The notes under the pieces: model-generated | The model's input: the letters and a program-made list of their open reading frames with translations, nothing else | The model's database searches: none | What the model was told of the DNA's origin: nothing | Made by a program: the position numbers and the translations under genes | Part shown: in pieces, positions 29,888-38,007 of the stretch | How the letters are laid out: every line of letters begins with the position of its first letter | Position numbering within the stretch: position 1 is the stretch's first letter | Assembly: GCF_001676655.1 (NCBI RefSeq) | Contig: NZ_LZDB01000002.1 | Location: 496,001-560,000 of the forward strand | Direction: 5' to 3' | DNA: 64,000 nucleotides | Source: Perlucidibaca aquatica | GTDB lineage: Bacteria > Pseudomonadota > Gammaproteobacteria > Pseudomonadales > Moraxellaceae

Positions 29888-30778
29888 TTACTGTGCTATG
29901 GTCATCGCGTTGTTCGAAATGATGACCTCGACGCGGCGATTCTGCTGCCGACCTGTGGCCGTATCATTACCTGCTACTGGCGAGCTTTCACCCAACCCGG
30001 TAGCCGTGAGGCGACCACCATCGATACCCTTGCGTGCCAAGTAGGCTTGCACAGCATTGGCACGGCGCTGCGACAGTCCCTGATTAGCGGCATCGCTGCC
30101 GACGCTATCCGTATGACCCTCGATGATGACGGTACGATCCTTGTACGTATTAAGAAAAATGGCGAGCTTGCTGAGATTAGTAGTACTGCCGCCCTTTAGA
30201 CTTGATTTGCCCGTTTGAAAAAGAACGTCACCCAGCGTAACCACCAAGCCGCGTTCGGTTGCCTTGGCATTGAGTGCGTCAATTTCCTGCTGCAAGACCG
30301 CTGACTCTGAGCGCGCTGCAGCACTATCTCGACGGGAAAGCTCAGCGTGGGCTCGAGCGTTTTGTGCATCCAGACGAGCAGCGTTGCTGTCACTGCGTGC
30401 CACGTTGGCTTCTTGTGTGCGGGCGTCAAGACGCGCTGTCTCACCTTGTGACTTCAGTTGTCCGCGTTGGTCTTCAGCCAAGCGAGCCTGCGCCAAGGCG
30501 ATGGCGGTGCTGACCTTGCGCTCAGCCAGTATGACTAAATGCTGTGAAAGCTCCTTGTCTTTGCGGGGTTGCTCGGCGGCGACCACGGCAGCTTCGGCTT
30601 CCTCAATCGCCACCGGTGCACGGCTGGCCAGTTGCGAATCGGACTGCAGGCGGCTCAAGTCAGCACGAACATTGGCGGCTCCTTCCGGTGCTGCCCTATT
30701 CATGGCACAGCCACTCATCAAGAGAATTGCCAGGGAAACAGCTAGGGGTTTTGCGACGGTATAAAGAGGCATGTTCAT
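29888..30778 (-). CDS. OmpA-family lipoprotein with DUF4398-like N-terminal region
   Basis: A 296-aa protein: lipobox LLMSGC (residues 19-24), a DUF4398-like alpha-helical region and an alanine-rich coiled coil (about 40-170), then a C-terminal OmpA/MotB peptidoglycan-binding domain with EGHTDSVGSDAANQGLSQRR, which holds the conserved Asp and Arg that bind diaminopimelate. It probably tethers outer membrane to cell wall. The ATG overlaps the stop of the upstream DUF4398 gene (ATGA), so the two are translated together. Confidence 0.87.
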   Translation of the reverse strand: MNMPLYTVAKPLAVSLAILLMSGCAMNRAAPEGAANVRADLSRLQSDSQLASRAPVAIEEAEAAVVAAEQPRKDKELSQHLVILAERKVSTAIALAQARLAEDQRGQLKSQGETARLDARTQEANVARSDSNAARLDAQNARAHAELSRRDSAAARSESAVLQQEIDALNAKATERGLVVTLGDVLFQTGKSSLKGGSTTNLSKLAIFLNTYKDRTVIIEGHTDSVGSDAANQGLSQRRANAVQAYLARKGIDGGRLTATGLGESSPVAGNDTATGRQQNRRVEVIISNNAMTIAQ

Positions 30779-31191
30779 GGGGTGACTCCCGAGTTATTGC
30801 GCTGCATTTCCTGTTTCAGGATGGTGTTGCTTTTGCGCATATCGTCATTGACGACAATGGCTTTGGCCGCTGCTGCTTTGGCGGTGGCCAGTTCGGCATC
30901 GGCCTTGGCTTGCTCAGCCAGTCGCAGCGCTAGCACCATTTTTTCGTCCTTACTGGCGGCATTGGCGGCAGCCAAGTTTTGGCGTGCCGAGTTCAGCTCA
31001 GGCGACGCGTAGTCAGCCACGCGCGCATTTTCTGCATTGGTAATCGCTTGTTCGGCAGCTTGCAGGGCGCTGGTTGGAGGCGGAGCAGATGCGCAGGCTG
31101 CCAACAGAAGCATGCCGGCCGTAAGCGTGACAAAACGCCACGGTGAGCTTAGACGTTGTGACGATGCCGATGATGCTGAATTCTGGCTCAT
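30775..31191 (-). CDS. DUF4398-family lipoprotein
   Basis: A 138-aa protein with a lipoprotein signal (LLLAACAS, Cys at residue 33) and an alanine-rich, helical DUF4398 domain (ALQAAEQAITNAENARVADY then LNSARQNLAAANAA). Such proteins often pair with OmpA-like partners, as here: it overlaps the next gene by 4 bases. It heads the operon that includes the PLD-like lipoprotein and is preceded by operator copy 8. Confidence 0.82.
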   Translation of the reverse strand: MSQNSASSASSQRLSSPWRFVTLTAGMLLLAACASAPPPTSALQAAEQAITNAENARVADYASPELNSARQNLAAANAASKDEKMVLALRLAEQAKADAELATAKAAAAKAIVVNDDMRKSNTILKQEMQRNNSGVTP

Positions 31192-31270
31192 GATCTTTCT
31201 CTTGAGAGTCTGCCAGCATGCCTGATGGCATCTGGTCTGCTATGGAGTGTCACGACCTGTGTGAACGAGT

Positions 31271-31290
31271 TCGGTGCGCTGGCGCACACA
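31271..31290 (-). promoter_or_regulatory. Copy 8 of the shared 20-bp operator, before the DUF4398-OmpA-PLD operon
   Basis: On the minus strand: TGTGTGCGCCAGCGCACCGA, a match to the consensus with a GTGCGC..GCGCAC core. It ends 79 bases before the start of the DUF4398 lipoprotein gene. Confidence 0.55.
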
Positions 31291-31325
31291 GGCGCGATCT
31301 TGTGAAAACCAAAAGGCATTAGGTG

Positions 31326-32159
31326 TTACAGCGTGAGTCCTTTCGATTGAACACGTTTAACGCCACGGACGTTGCTGGCTAGCTCGACGGCCAGGGCATG
31401 CTCGACAGCGCTGCCGACCTTGCCACTCAACAGGACGACACCTTTACTGGTCGTTACCGAAATTCGGTTGCTATCAATATTGCTGGAGTAGAGCAGTGTT
31501 GATTTCACCTTGGTGGTGATCCAGCTATCCGCTACTTGAAGCGCTGCCTTGTCTGCTTTGCGCTTCGCGGTCTCAGCCGCTGTTGGCTTGTCAGGATTAA
31601 TCGTCAAAGTGTTGTTGATGCTGGTAACACCGCGTGTATTGAGAGCTAGGCGGCCCGCCAGATCCTTAGCCACGCGGCTTTCAGCCGTACCGCTCAGCGT
31701 CACTTTGCCGCGCTGTGTATCTACATTTATCGCCACGCTGCTGGTGTGATTGCTCCACAGCAGCTTGGATTTGACCGCTGAAGTGATCGTGGCGTCCTCA
31801 ATGACTTCACCGTAAGTGCGTGTGGAAGAAGGCACGGTGGGTGCGTAGTCCGCTTGCACTACGATCTGGTTGTCTACGGACTTGATGCCGCTAACGCCCT
31901 TAGCGATCTCGGTGGCAAGGTCTTTGTTCACATCCTCGGCAACTTTGCCGGTTAAAGTGGCTTTGCCATTTTCTACGGTGACGGCGAGGTCATTGGCCCG
32001 CAAAAAAGGGCTCAAGGCGTAGGTCGTCCAGATCTGAGATTCCTGACGTGCATTGATAACGTCCTGTGAAGGCTTGGCGGCTGCAAATGCACCCGATGAT
32101 AAAGACGTAGCGATAGCAATACTGGAAGCCAGTAATAGTTTGCGAAAGGGTGTTGGCAT
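31326..32159 (-). CDS. Periplasmic protein with three BON domains
   Basis: A 277-aa OsmY-like protein. A Sec signal peptide (cleavage after SGAFA, near residue 27) is followed by three BON domains: about 40-105 (SQIWTTYALSPFL, VTVENGKATLTGKV), 118-190 (DATITSAVKSKLL, VDTQRGKVTLSGTA) and 208-277 (DSWITTKVKSTLL, VTTSKGVVLLSGKV). It lies 134 bp after a csbD-like gene in the same direction, so cotranscription is possible but not shown. No clear operator copy lies in that gap. With the one- and two-domain BON proteins this makes three different BON architectures in the window. Confidence 0.87.
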   Translation of the reverse strand: MPTPFRKLLLASSIAIATSLSSGAFAAAKPSQDVINARQESQIWTTYALSPFLRANDLAVTVENGKATLTGKVAEDVNKDLATEIAKGVSGIKSVDNQIVVQADYAPTVPSSTRTYGEVIEDATITSAVKSKLLWSNHTSSVAINVDTQRGKVTLSGTAESRVAKDLAGRLALNTRGVTSINNTLTINPDKPTAAETAKRKADKAALQVADSWITTKVKSTLLYSSNIDSNRISVTTSKGVVLLSGKVGSAVEHALAVELASNVRGVKRVQSKGLTL

Positions 32160-32293
32160 GATAATTCTCCGGCATATGGAATGCGGTTATGACAGGGAAA
32201 ACATAGGCCCGGCACATCCATGACCTTGTGCATGAAGGCAGTCTCTGGTGTGCCGGGTGGTTACGCGTGCTGGCTGAATGCTTGAGTCAACAA

Positions 32294-32506
32294 TCAAGTC
32301 TTGTGTTTGTCGAAGAACGCTTTGACTTGCTTGTCTGCTTCTTCGTGAGCGATGGTGTAGCGCTCCTGAACAAGTCCAGCTAATTTCTGCGCGTGGCCTT
32401 CGATCTTGAGCAGCTCGTCATCCGTTAGCCTGCCCCAGACGACTTTTGCAGCACCCACTTGTTGCTTCCATTGGGCTTTGAGACTCTCCACACTGGGCGT
32501 ATTCAT
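32294..32506 (-). CDS. CsbD-like stress protein, second copy
   Basis: A 70-aa protein of the CsbD family: LKAQWKQQVGAAKVVWGRLTDDEL, then a helical stretch ending VKAFFDKHKT. Compared with the copy at 8139-8330 it is more divergent at the N-terminus and has a longer central segment. Its start overlaps the stop of the upstream hypothetical gene (ATGA). Confidence 0.83.
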   Translation of the reverse strand: MNTPSVESLKAQWKQQVGAAKVVWGRLTDDELLKIEGHAQKLAGLVQERYTIAHEEADKQVKAFFDKHKT

Positions 32507-32685
32507 GGGGTCACCTTCTGTTCGAATTCATCATCTTCGGGCGACGCTGGCTGCGTCGGCTTTTTACCCTTCACGGGAAGAATCAAAGGCTTTTGATTGG
32601 CGTTATCGTCGGCCTGAGATGTCTTTTTCTGTCGTCCCGATTGGGTCAATTTACTATTTGAACTCTGATCATTTGATACGTACAT
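32503..32685 (-). CDS. Small hydrophilic protein of unknown function
   Basis: A 60-aa, highly polar, probably disordered protein (many Ser, Gln, Lys, Asp; SGRQKKTSQADDN, PASPEDDEFEQKV). ATG 32685 has AGGT 5-6 bases upstream; longer in-frame starts have none. It overlaps the second csbD-like gene by 4 bases and likely forms an operon with it, under operator copy 9. No family recognised. Confidence 0.6.
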   Translation of the reverse strand: MYVSNDQSSNSKLTQSGRQKKTSQADDNANQKPLILPVKGKKPTQPASPEDDEFEQKVTP

Positions 32686-32764
32686 GGTGTACCTCGTGGG
32701 AATTCCACTCATCGACAAATGCCGGGGAGCTGGCAACAAACACTAGGGAGATCGGAATCGATGG

Positions 32765-32784
32765 TCTGTGCGGCAGCGTACCGA
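32765..32784. promoter_or_regulatory. Copy 9 of the shared 20-bp operator, in a divergent intergenic region
   Basis: TCTGTGCGGCAGCGTACCGA fits the consensus at every defined position. It lies 79 bases before the minus-strand hypothetical-csbD unit and 116 bases before the plus-strand DUF2789 gene, and could serve either. Confidence 0.55.
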
Positions 32785-32900
32785 GAGGTCGTCCGCACTG
32801 GACTAGGGTGTTTTGAGAGCGCTCTTCGGCGCTTACAAACTCGGGAGGTCATCATGAAGCTATCCCATCATTGGGCTTCACGTGAAAGGAGGAGGTTGAT

Positions 32901-33152
32901 ATGAACCACGCACACCATCCCATGAGTGAACTCTTCAAACAGCTCGGGCTCCCCTTTAAGCATGGGCAGATTCAGACGTTTCTCGCCGAGCACAGTCCAT
33001 TGCCCCCGGGAAGATTGTTGGCAGATGCCTGCTTCTGGAGCGCGTCGCAAGCCAGCTTTTTGCGCGAGGCAGTGGAGCAGGATTCAGATTGGGCTGTCAT
33101 TGTGGATCAGTTGAGTCAAGCCTTAAGAGGGGCTGTGTCATCCGTTGATTGA
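32901..33152 (+). CDS. DUF2789 family protein
   Basis: An 83-aa protein with the DUF2789 pattern: MSELFKQLGLPFKHGQIQTF, SPLPPGRLLADACFW, SFLREAVEQDSDWAVIVDQL. The family is small, cytoplasmic and of unknown role. AAAGGAGG, a near-perfect Shine-Dalgarno sequence, lies 6 bases before the ATG, suggesting strong expression. Confidence 0.85.
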   Translation: MNHAHHPMSELFKQLGLPFKHGQIQTFLAEHSPLPPGRLLADACFWSASQASFLREAVEQDSDWAVIVDQLSQALRGAVSSVD

Positions 33153-33200
33153 TGCCGCCGTGTGTCAGGTTACATCCCCCATTCGCAGAGCAGGACACCC

Positions 33201-34289
33201 ATGAATACAGTTGTCGCTAAGTCTTCTTTTACCGCAGCGTTGAAACGCAAGCCTCGCGTTATGTATGTCGATAACGAGAGTAATCGCCGCATCGTGGCAT
33301 CGTTGCAACAATTACATGAAAACTTCACGCCCACGCCGTGGCTATCCAACCCGCATACGCAATTGCTTTTTCATAGCCTGCGCAAGAACTTCGGTCGCCA
33401 GAGGCGGCAGAGTGACATGCTCTATGATCACCAAGATGTTTTAACCATGCGAGATAGCGGCCGCACGGCGTTGCTCTGGTCTGGCCATGCACTGCCGGTG
33501 ATCACGCCAACTATTGTCGTGCTCCATACCATCACTGGAAGCCCGGCGAGCATGGCGGAGCTTGTGCAGGATCTCCGCGTTGCCACCGGATGGCGAGTGG
33601 TGCTTTGTCTGCGTCGGGGGCACGCCGATTTGCCCTTGCTCACGCCGCGTCTGAACATTCTGGGCTGCACCGACGATCTGCGCGAGCAGCTCGAGGTTAT
33701 CCGCACGCGTTATCCCGAATCACCGTTGTATGGGGTAGGCTCGTCTGCAGGCTCGGGTCTGCTGGTACGTTATCTGGGCGAAGAGGGCACTGCATCGCCA
33801 TTTCGCGCCGCATTCGCCTACTGCCCTGGTTACGATACCGATATCGGTTTTGATCAAGTGCGACCGTTCTACAGTCGTGTCATGGCAAAGCGGCTGGTCC
33901 GACAGTTCATCACGCCGAATTTGCCCAGCATCGGACACCTGCCCACGGCTGCCCGTCTGAGAGGTGCCAAGGATTTGGCCGCTTTTCATCGAGAGATCTA
34001 CGAATTGGCCGGGCATAACAGCTATGCCGCTTACGATCAGGCCAGCAACCCGATGCATGTTTTCAGGAATGTGACCACGCCGTTAATGTTGCTCAATTCG
34101 GAAGACGATCCGGTATGCCGTATCAGCAATCTCGCCCCTTGGATTGAGGGCTTAGGTCAAATGCCGAATGTCATTTTGGTCACCACGGCTAAGGGCAGTC
34201 ATTGTGCACATTACGAAGGTTGGTCGGCACGCTCTTGGTCAGCGCGACTCATGAGCGAATATTTTGGCGTCATGCAGAGACTGACCTAG
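33201..34289 (+). CDS. Alpha/beta hydrolase of the YheT/UPF0017 type
   Basis: A 362-aa hydrolase. Motifs: N-terminal PWLSNPHTQLLF typical of the YheT/EMB8 group, oxyanion region LHTITGSPASM, nucleophile elbow GVGSSAGSG (Ser in GxSxG) and a C-terminal SHCAHYEGW with the likely catalytic His. ATG 33201 has AGGA 5 bases upstream; the frame is open 13 codons further 5' without signal. Substrate unknown; probably an ester. It stands alone, transcribed away from the stress genes. Confidence 0.8.
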   Translation: MNTVVAKSSFTAALKRKPRVMYVDNESNRRIVASLQQLHENFTPTPWLSNPHTQLLFHSLRKNFGRQRRQSDMLYDHQDVLTMRDSGRTALLWSGHALPVITPTIVVLHTITGSPASMAELVQDLRVATGWRVVLCLRRGHADLPLLTPRLNILGCTDDLREQLEVIRTRYPESPLYGVGSSAGSGLLVRYLGEEGTASPFRAAFAYCPGYDTDIGFDQVRPFYSRVMAKRLVRQFITPNLPSIGHLPTAARLRGAKDLAAFHREIYELAGHNSYAAYDQASNPMHVFRNVTTPLMLLNSEDDPVCRISNLAPWIEGLGQMPNVILVTTAKGSHCAHYEGWSARSWSARLMSEYFGVMQRLT

Positions 34290-34352
34290 CGATTGGGACT
34301 CAAATATGGGGAGCCGTTGAGAACTTAGGCAGTACTCAAGACCGAGCGAAAT

Positions 34353-35657
34353 CTATAAATTGCACTTGCTGCGAAGCGCCTCAAGATCAATGGCGTCGGC
34401 CATTAACTTAAATCCAGCGGCGTTTGGGTGAAGTAAGTCCGGTGTGAAGAGCACTGGGTTGGGCACGCTAGGCAAGCCTGGCATGGCGAGCACGTTGGCA
34501 AAATCGATGACGCCATCGACCTTTGCTTCTTGTCGTATCCACTCATTGATTTTCACGCGCTCGGGCTCTTTGACGGTTGGGCCATCTGGAAACCAGCCAA
34601 AGGCAACATCCATTCGCGGTGCAATAGTGGCCATAAAGACACACAGGCCAGCATTTTTGGCACGGCGAGCCATGTCTTCAAGGCCAGCAATGACGGGCTC
34701 TGCCTTAATGCCGCCACCCAAGTCATTGGTGCCTTCGAAAATGATTACGCCGCGAACACCGGATCGTTGCAGTACATCACGCTCAAAGCGAAGCACGGCC
34801 GGACTGCCACGGTTAGGGTCATCCTTGGGCATTTCTGTCACCGTATTGCTGTTTAGGCCTTGATTAAGAATGCCGATGTGCTGACCTGAGTCATTCAGCC
34901 GCTTTGCGAGCCAATCTGGCCAACGCTGATTCAATACTTGATAAGCGCCGTCGGTGATGGAGTCGCCAATCGCAACAAGGGCTCCTGGAGATGCTGTGTT
35001 AACGACATCGAGACCCGTTAGGAAGAACCAGCCAATCGACAGATCAAGAAAGGAAAGTCCGGTTTTGTCTTGGGTCACATCGCCACTGCCAGGGGCACTG
35101 ATGTATTGCGGGGCGAAGCTTACGGCATGCCATGTCATAGGCCCTGATTCGCCTGGAATGTAAAAGCTAACCGCCAGATCTTCTTGCGCATTCAGTGTGA
35201 ACACAACGGGGTCGCTGATGACCTCTTCGCCGGGCTGGGCAACGACAAAGGGTTTTCCAGCAAAGCTCAGAGGTACGCTAGCGCCATTGAGGATCGGTGT
35301 CTGTGGCAGTACGCGGGCAAGACTGACGGACTCAAATCGAATAGGGCGGTCGCCTTTCAAATTTGAAAGGCGAATGCGAGCTTGTGTGCCACTAATAGTG
35401 GGGTTGATGATCATGCGAAAGCTTTGATCGCGTGCTTGATTATTCTCAAAGCGTGCCGTGGTGATGGAGCCCGGTGTTTCGCCCACAGGGGTATCACGTG
35501 CCAACGGTCCAAAAGGATATGGGCCGTAGGGTGCAGTAGACCAAGCGCCAACCAGATTATGGTGTGTCTTGGCGGCGGGTTGAGTCGGATCACTCTGTGA
35601 AGAACCACAACTGACTAAAAAGAGCGCAATTAAGAGGGCAAAAAATGGACGCAACAT
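34353..35657 (-). CDS. SGNH/GDSL-type hydrolase lipoprotein
   Basis: A 434-aa exported esterase-like protein with a lipoprotein signal (LFLVSCGS). The C-terminal half is an SGNH hydrolase: block I AIGDSITDGAYQ (catalytic Ser), block III EGTNDLGGG (Asn), and block V DLLHPNAAG (catalytic Asp-His). The N-terminal half (about residues 30-200) is probably a beta-rich accessory domain. ATG 35657 is chosen; a TTG four codons upstream is possible. Likely a secreted or surface carbohydrate/lipid esterase; the substrate is unknown. Confidence 0.83.
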   Translation of the reverse strand: MLRPFFALLIALFLVSCGSSQSDPTQPAAKTHHNLVGAWSTAPYGPYPFGPLARDTPVGETPGSITTARFENNQARDQSFRMIINPTISGTQARIRLSNLKGDRPIRFESVSLARVLPQTPILNGASVPLSFAGKPFVVAQPGEEVISDPVVFTLNAQEDLAVSFYIPGESGPMTWHAVSFAPQYISAPGSGDVTQDKTGLSFLDLSIGWFFLTGLDVVNTASPGALVAIGDSITDGAYQVLNQRWPDWLAKRLNDSGQHIGILNQGLNSNTVTEMPKDDPNRGSPAVLRFERDVLQRSGVRGVIIFEGTNDLGGGIKAEPVIAGLEDMARRAKNAGLCVFMATIAPRMDVAFGWFPDGPTVKEPERVKINEWIRQEAKVDGVIDFANVLAMPGLPSVPNPVLFTPDLLHPNAAGFKLMADAIDLEALRSKCNL

Positions 35658-35749
35658 GGATCGTCTCAACAGTAGCGAATCATTATTATTTTTTTATCGC
35701 TTTAACGCTGGCGAGTGACACGAGTTCGCTAGCCAGCCGTCAATTAGTC

Positions 35750-37036
35750 TTAATGCAGCAAGTTAAACTGAAGTACGTAAACCAGAGCGCCCGCCATGTA
35801 GCCGGCCAATGCCAACAGGCTGATGTTTTTCATATACCAAACAAATTCGATTTTCTCTAAGCCCATCGCAGCTACCCCCGCGGCTGAACCAATAATCAAA
35901 ATCGAACCGCCAGTGCCCGCGCAGTAAGCCAGAAACTCCCACAGGAAGCTGTCGGTGGGGAATTGTTCCAGGCTGTACATGCCCATGGCAGCAGCCACGA
36001 GGGGAACGTTATCGACAATCGCGCTGGCAATGCCAATCAAAAACACAATGATGTCTAAGCGGCCTACGGTGGTGTCTAGCCAGCCCGCTAAATCAGTGAG
36101 GACGTGCGAGTGCTCTAGGGTCGCTACCGCCAAAAGAATACCAATAAAGAACACGATGGATGCCATGTCGATACGGGTTAAGGCATGCACTAGCGTCAGG
36201 TGGTGCTTGTCCTCTTCGGCCTTGTTGCGATGCAGAAGGTCGGCGACTAACCAAAGAATACCTAAGCCGAAAAATACGCCCATAAAGGGGGGTAAATGCG
36301 TGACGGTTTTGAAGATGGGCACGGCGATGAGTGCGCCGAGCCCCAAGAAGAACACCAAATTACGCTCTAAGGCGGTCGTAGAGATTTCCTTGGCCGAATT
36401 AACCGGCTGTGCGGGCGGCACAACGGGCTTTCCGCGCAGCATGAAACTAATGATCACGAGCGGGACCGCGAGACTCACGATCGAGGGCAAAAACACGCCT
36501 TGAATAATATTGACTGGGGTGATCTGGCCGCCGATCCACAGCATGGTGGTGGTGACATCGCCGATGGGCGACCACGCACCACCCGAGTTCGCGGCAATCA
36601 CGACCATTCCCGCAAAGAGCAGGCGATCACTGTGCTTATCAATGAGCTTCTTCAGCAGCGAAATCATGACAATGGTAGTGGTGAGGTTGTCGAGAATGGC
36701 GCTTAGAAAAAACGTCACGATACCCACCAAAATCATCAGGGAGGAGAGTTTGGTGGTTTTGATGTTGCGAGTAATCACTTCAAAGCCGTTATGCGCATCA
36801 ATCACTTCAACAATGGTCATGGCGCCAATCAGGAAGAAGACAATCTGTGCGGTGCTGATGAGCGTTTCTGACAGCTCATGGCTGACAACTTCAGTGTTGT
36901 TAGTGGCGATGGCGTAAATCGTCCACAGCAAGCCTGCGCCTACCAGCGCTGAGGCGGATTTATTGACTTTAAGGGGATGCTCAAGCGCGATGGCTAGGTA
37001 GGCTAAAACAAAGATCAGAATCAGTGCAGTGATCAT
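35750..37036 (-). CDS. nhaD: Na+/H+ antiporter, NhaD type
   Basis: A 428-aa inner-membrane protein with about 12 helices. The ion-transporter-superfamily pattern of NhaD is visible: ALEHPLKVNKSASALVGAGL near the N-terminus, SAILDNLTTTIVMISLL, ANSGGAWSPIGDVTTTMLWI and ASAIVDNVPLVAAAMGMY. It exports Na+ (or Li+) for H+ at alkaline pH. ATG 37036 has GGGA 5 bases upstream and removes an unlikely 15-residue extension. It stands alone on the minus strand. Confidence 0.9.
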   Translation of the reverse strand: MITALILIFVLAYLAIALEHPLKVNKSASALVGAGLLWTIYAIATNNTEVVSHELSETLISTAQIVFFLIGAMTIVEVIDAHNGFEVITRNIKTTKLSSLMILVGIVTFFLSAILDNLTTTIVMISLLKKLIDKHSDRLLFAGMVVIAANSGGAWSPIGDVTTTMLWIGGQITPVNIIQGVFLPSIVSLAVPLVIISFMLRGKPVVPPAQPVNSAKEISTTALERNLVFFLGLGALIAVPIFKTVTHLPPFMGVFFGLGILWLVADLLHRNKAEEDKHHLTLVHALTRIDMASIVFFIGILLAVATLEHSHVLTDLAGWLDTTVGRLDIIVFLIGIASAIVDNVPLVAAAMGMYSLEQFPTDSFLWEFLAYCAGTGGSILIIGSAAGVAAMGLEKIEFVWYMKNISLLALAGYMAGALVYVLQFNLLH

Positions 37037-37155
37037 GGTGTTCCCGAATTGAGTGCTTTTAATCAGACTGAGAAGGCACATTCTAAGCTTGGCACTGGGC
37101 TAAAGCAGGCCAGAAGGCCTACCGTTCGTCTTGGCGATCACTAGCAGAGCCGCGT

Positions 37156-38007
37156 TCAGCTTTCGGTCTGTGTCGTTGCTGCAAGGCCCGCCTCAAGCAG
37201 GGCACGATAACGTGCGTCGAGCGCCGGGTCGCTGTCGGGATATTCCGGTGCGAGTTGGCTTAAGTGCTCCCGTAAAATGCCCGCAACGGCCGCTCGTGCC
37301 TGCGCTTTACTGTTTGCAGGAATTAGGTGCCAAGGTGCATCAGGCGAACTGGTCGCCTCCACCATATCGGCCATGGCGCTGAGGTAGGGCTCGCGCTGAG
37401 CAAAGGTGTCGAGATCGGAGGGGTCGAATTTCCAGCGTTTTCTCGGTTCATCTAAGCGTTTCAGCAGGCGTTGCTTTTGCTCGGCTTCCGACTGATGAAG
37501 CCAGACTTTAATGACTTGTGTGCCGTGGTCCAGCCAGTGTTTTTCGAGGGCATTGATGGTGCGGTAGCGCGCCTGCCAAAAGCGTTTGCTGGTTTCAGCA
37601 CCCGGCAGCAAGCGTTCGGCCAGCACGGCTTCGTAATGACTACGGTTAAACGCCACCACCTGCCCAAACGCGGGTAGCTTAGGGATGACGCGCCACAGGA
37701 AGTCATGTTTCAGCTCTTCCGGGCTAGGGCGACCGAAGGCGTAGACGCGAAAGCCAGCCGGATCCAGCCCCTGTGCCAGGGTACGCAGAAGGCTGTCTTT
37801 GCCGCTGGCATCCAAACCTTGCAGAATCAGTAAAACGGCGTGCTGTCCATTCGCGTGTAATTTACGCTGGGCTTCAGATAAACCGTCTAGGCACTCAGAC
37901 AGTTCGGGTAGCGCCGCTAAATCAGCTTTGGACATGGCCGTGGCGAGTTTGTCTGGGTTTGGCCGCCCCTCACTCCAGGCCCAGCGTGTTAGTAGCGAGC
38001 TAGTCAT
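37156..38007 (-). CDS. Polyphosphate kinase 2 family protein (PPK2 class III-like)
   Basis: A 283-aa P-loop phosphotransferase. Walker A is LQGLDASGKDSLL; the lid and Walker B region reads VVAFNRSHYEAVLAERLLPG, a form typical of PPK2 class III (polyphosphate:AMP/ADP); and RKRWKFDPSDLDTF also fits. It transfers phosphate between polyphosphate and nucleotides. The ATG overlaps the stop of the methyltransferase gene. It is the last gene of the glycosyltransferase operon; whether it supplies nucleotides for polymer synthesis is only inference. Confidence 0.87.
   Translation of the reverse strand: MTSSLLTRWAWSEGRPNPDKLATAMSKADLAALPELSECLDGLSEAQRKLHANGQHAVLLILQGLDASGKDSLLRTLAQGLDPAGFRVYAFGRPSPEELKHDFLWRVIPKLPAFGQVVAFNRSHYEAVLAERLLPGAETSKRFWQARYRTINALEKHWLDHGTQVIKVWLHQSEAEQKQRLLKRLDEPRKRWKFDPSDLDTFAQREPYLSAMADMVEATSSPDAPWHLIPANSKAQARAAVAGILREHLSQLAPEYPDSDPALDARYRALLEAGLAATTQTES

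Noticed and set aside
29726-30199. Plus-strand frame over the OmpA-like gene
   Set aside because: Antisense to a gene with clear OmpA motifs; no family resemblance.
37108-37121. AGGCC-AGAA-GGCCT hairpin after the PPK2 gene as a terminator
   Set aside because: The stem has only 5 bp and no T-run follows on the minus strand.
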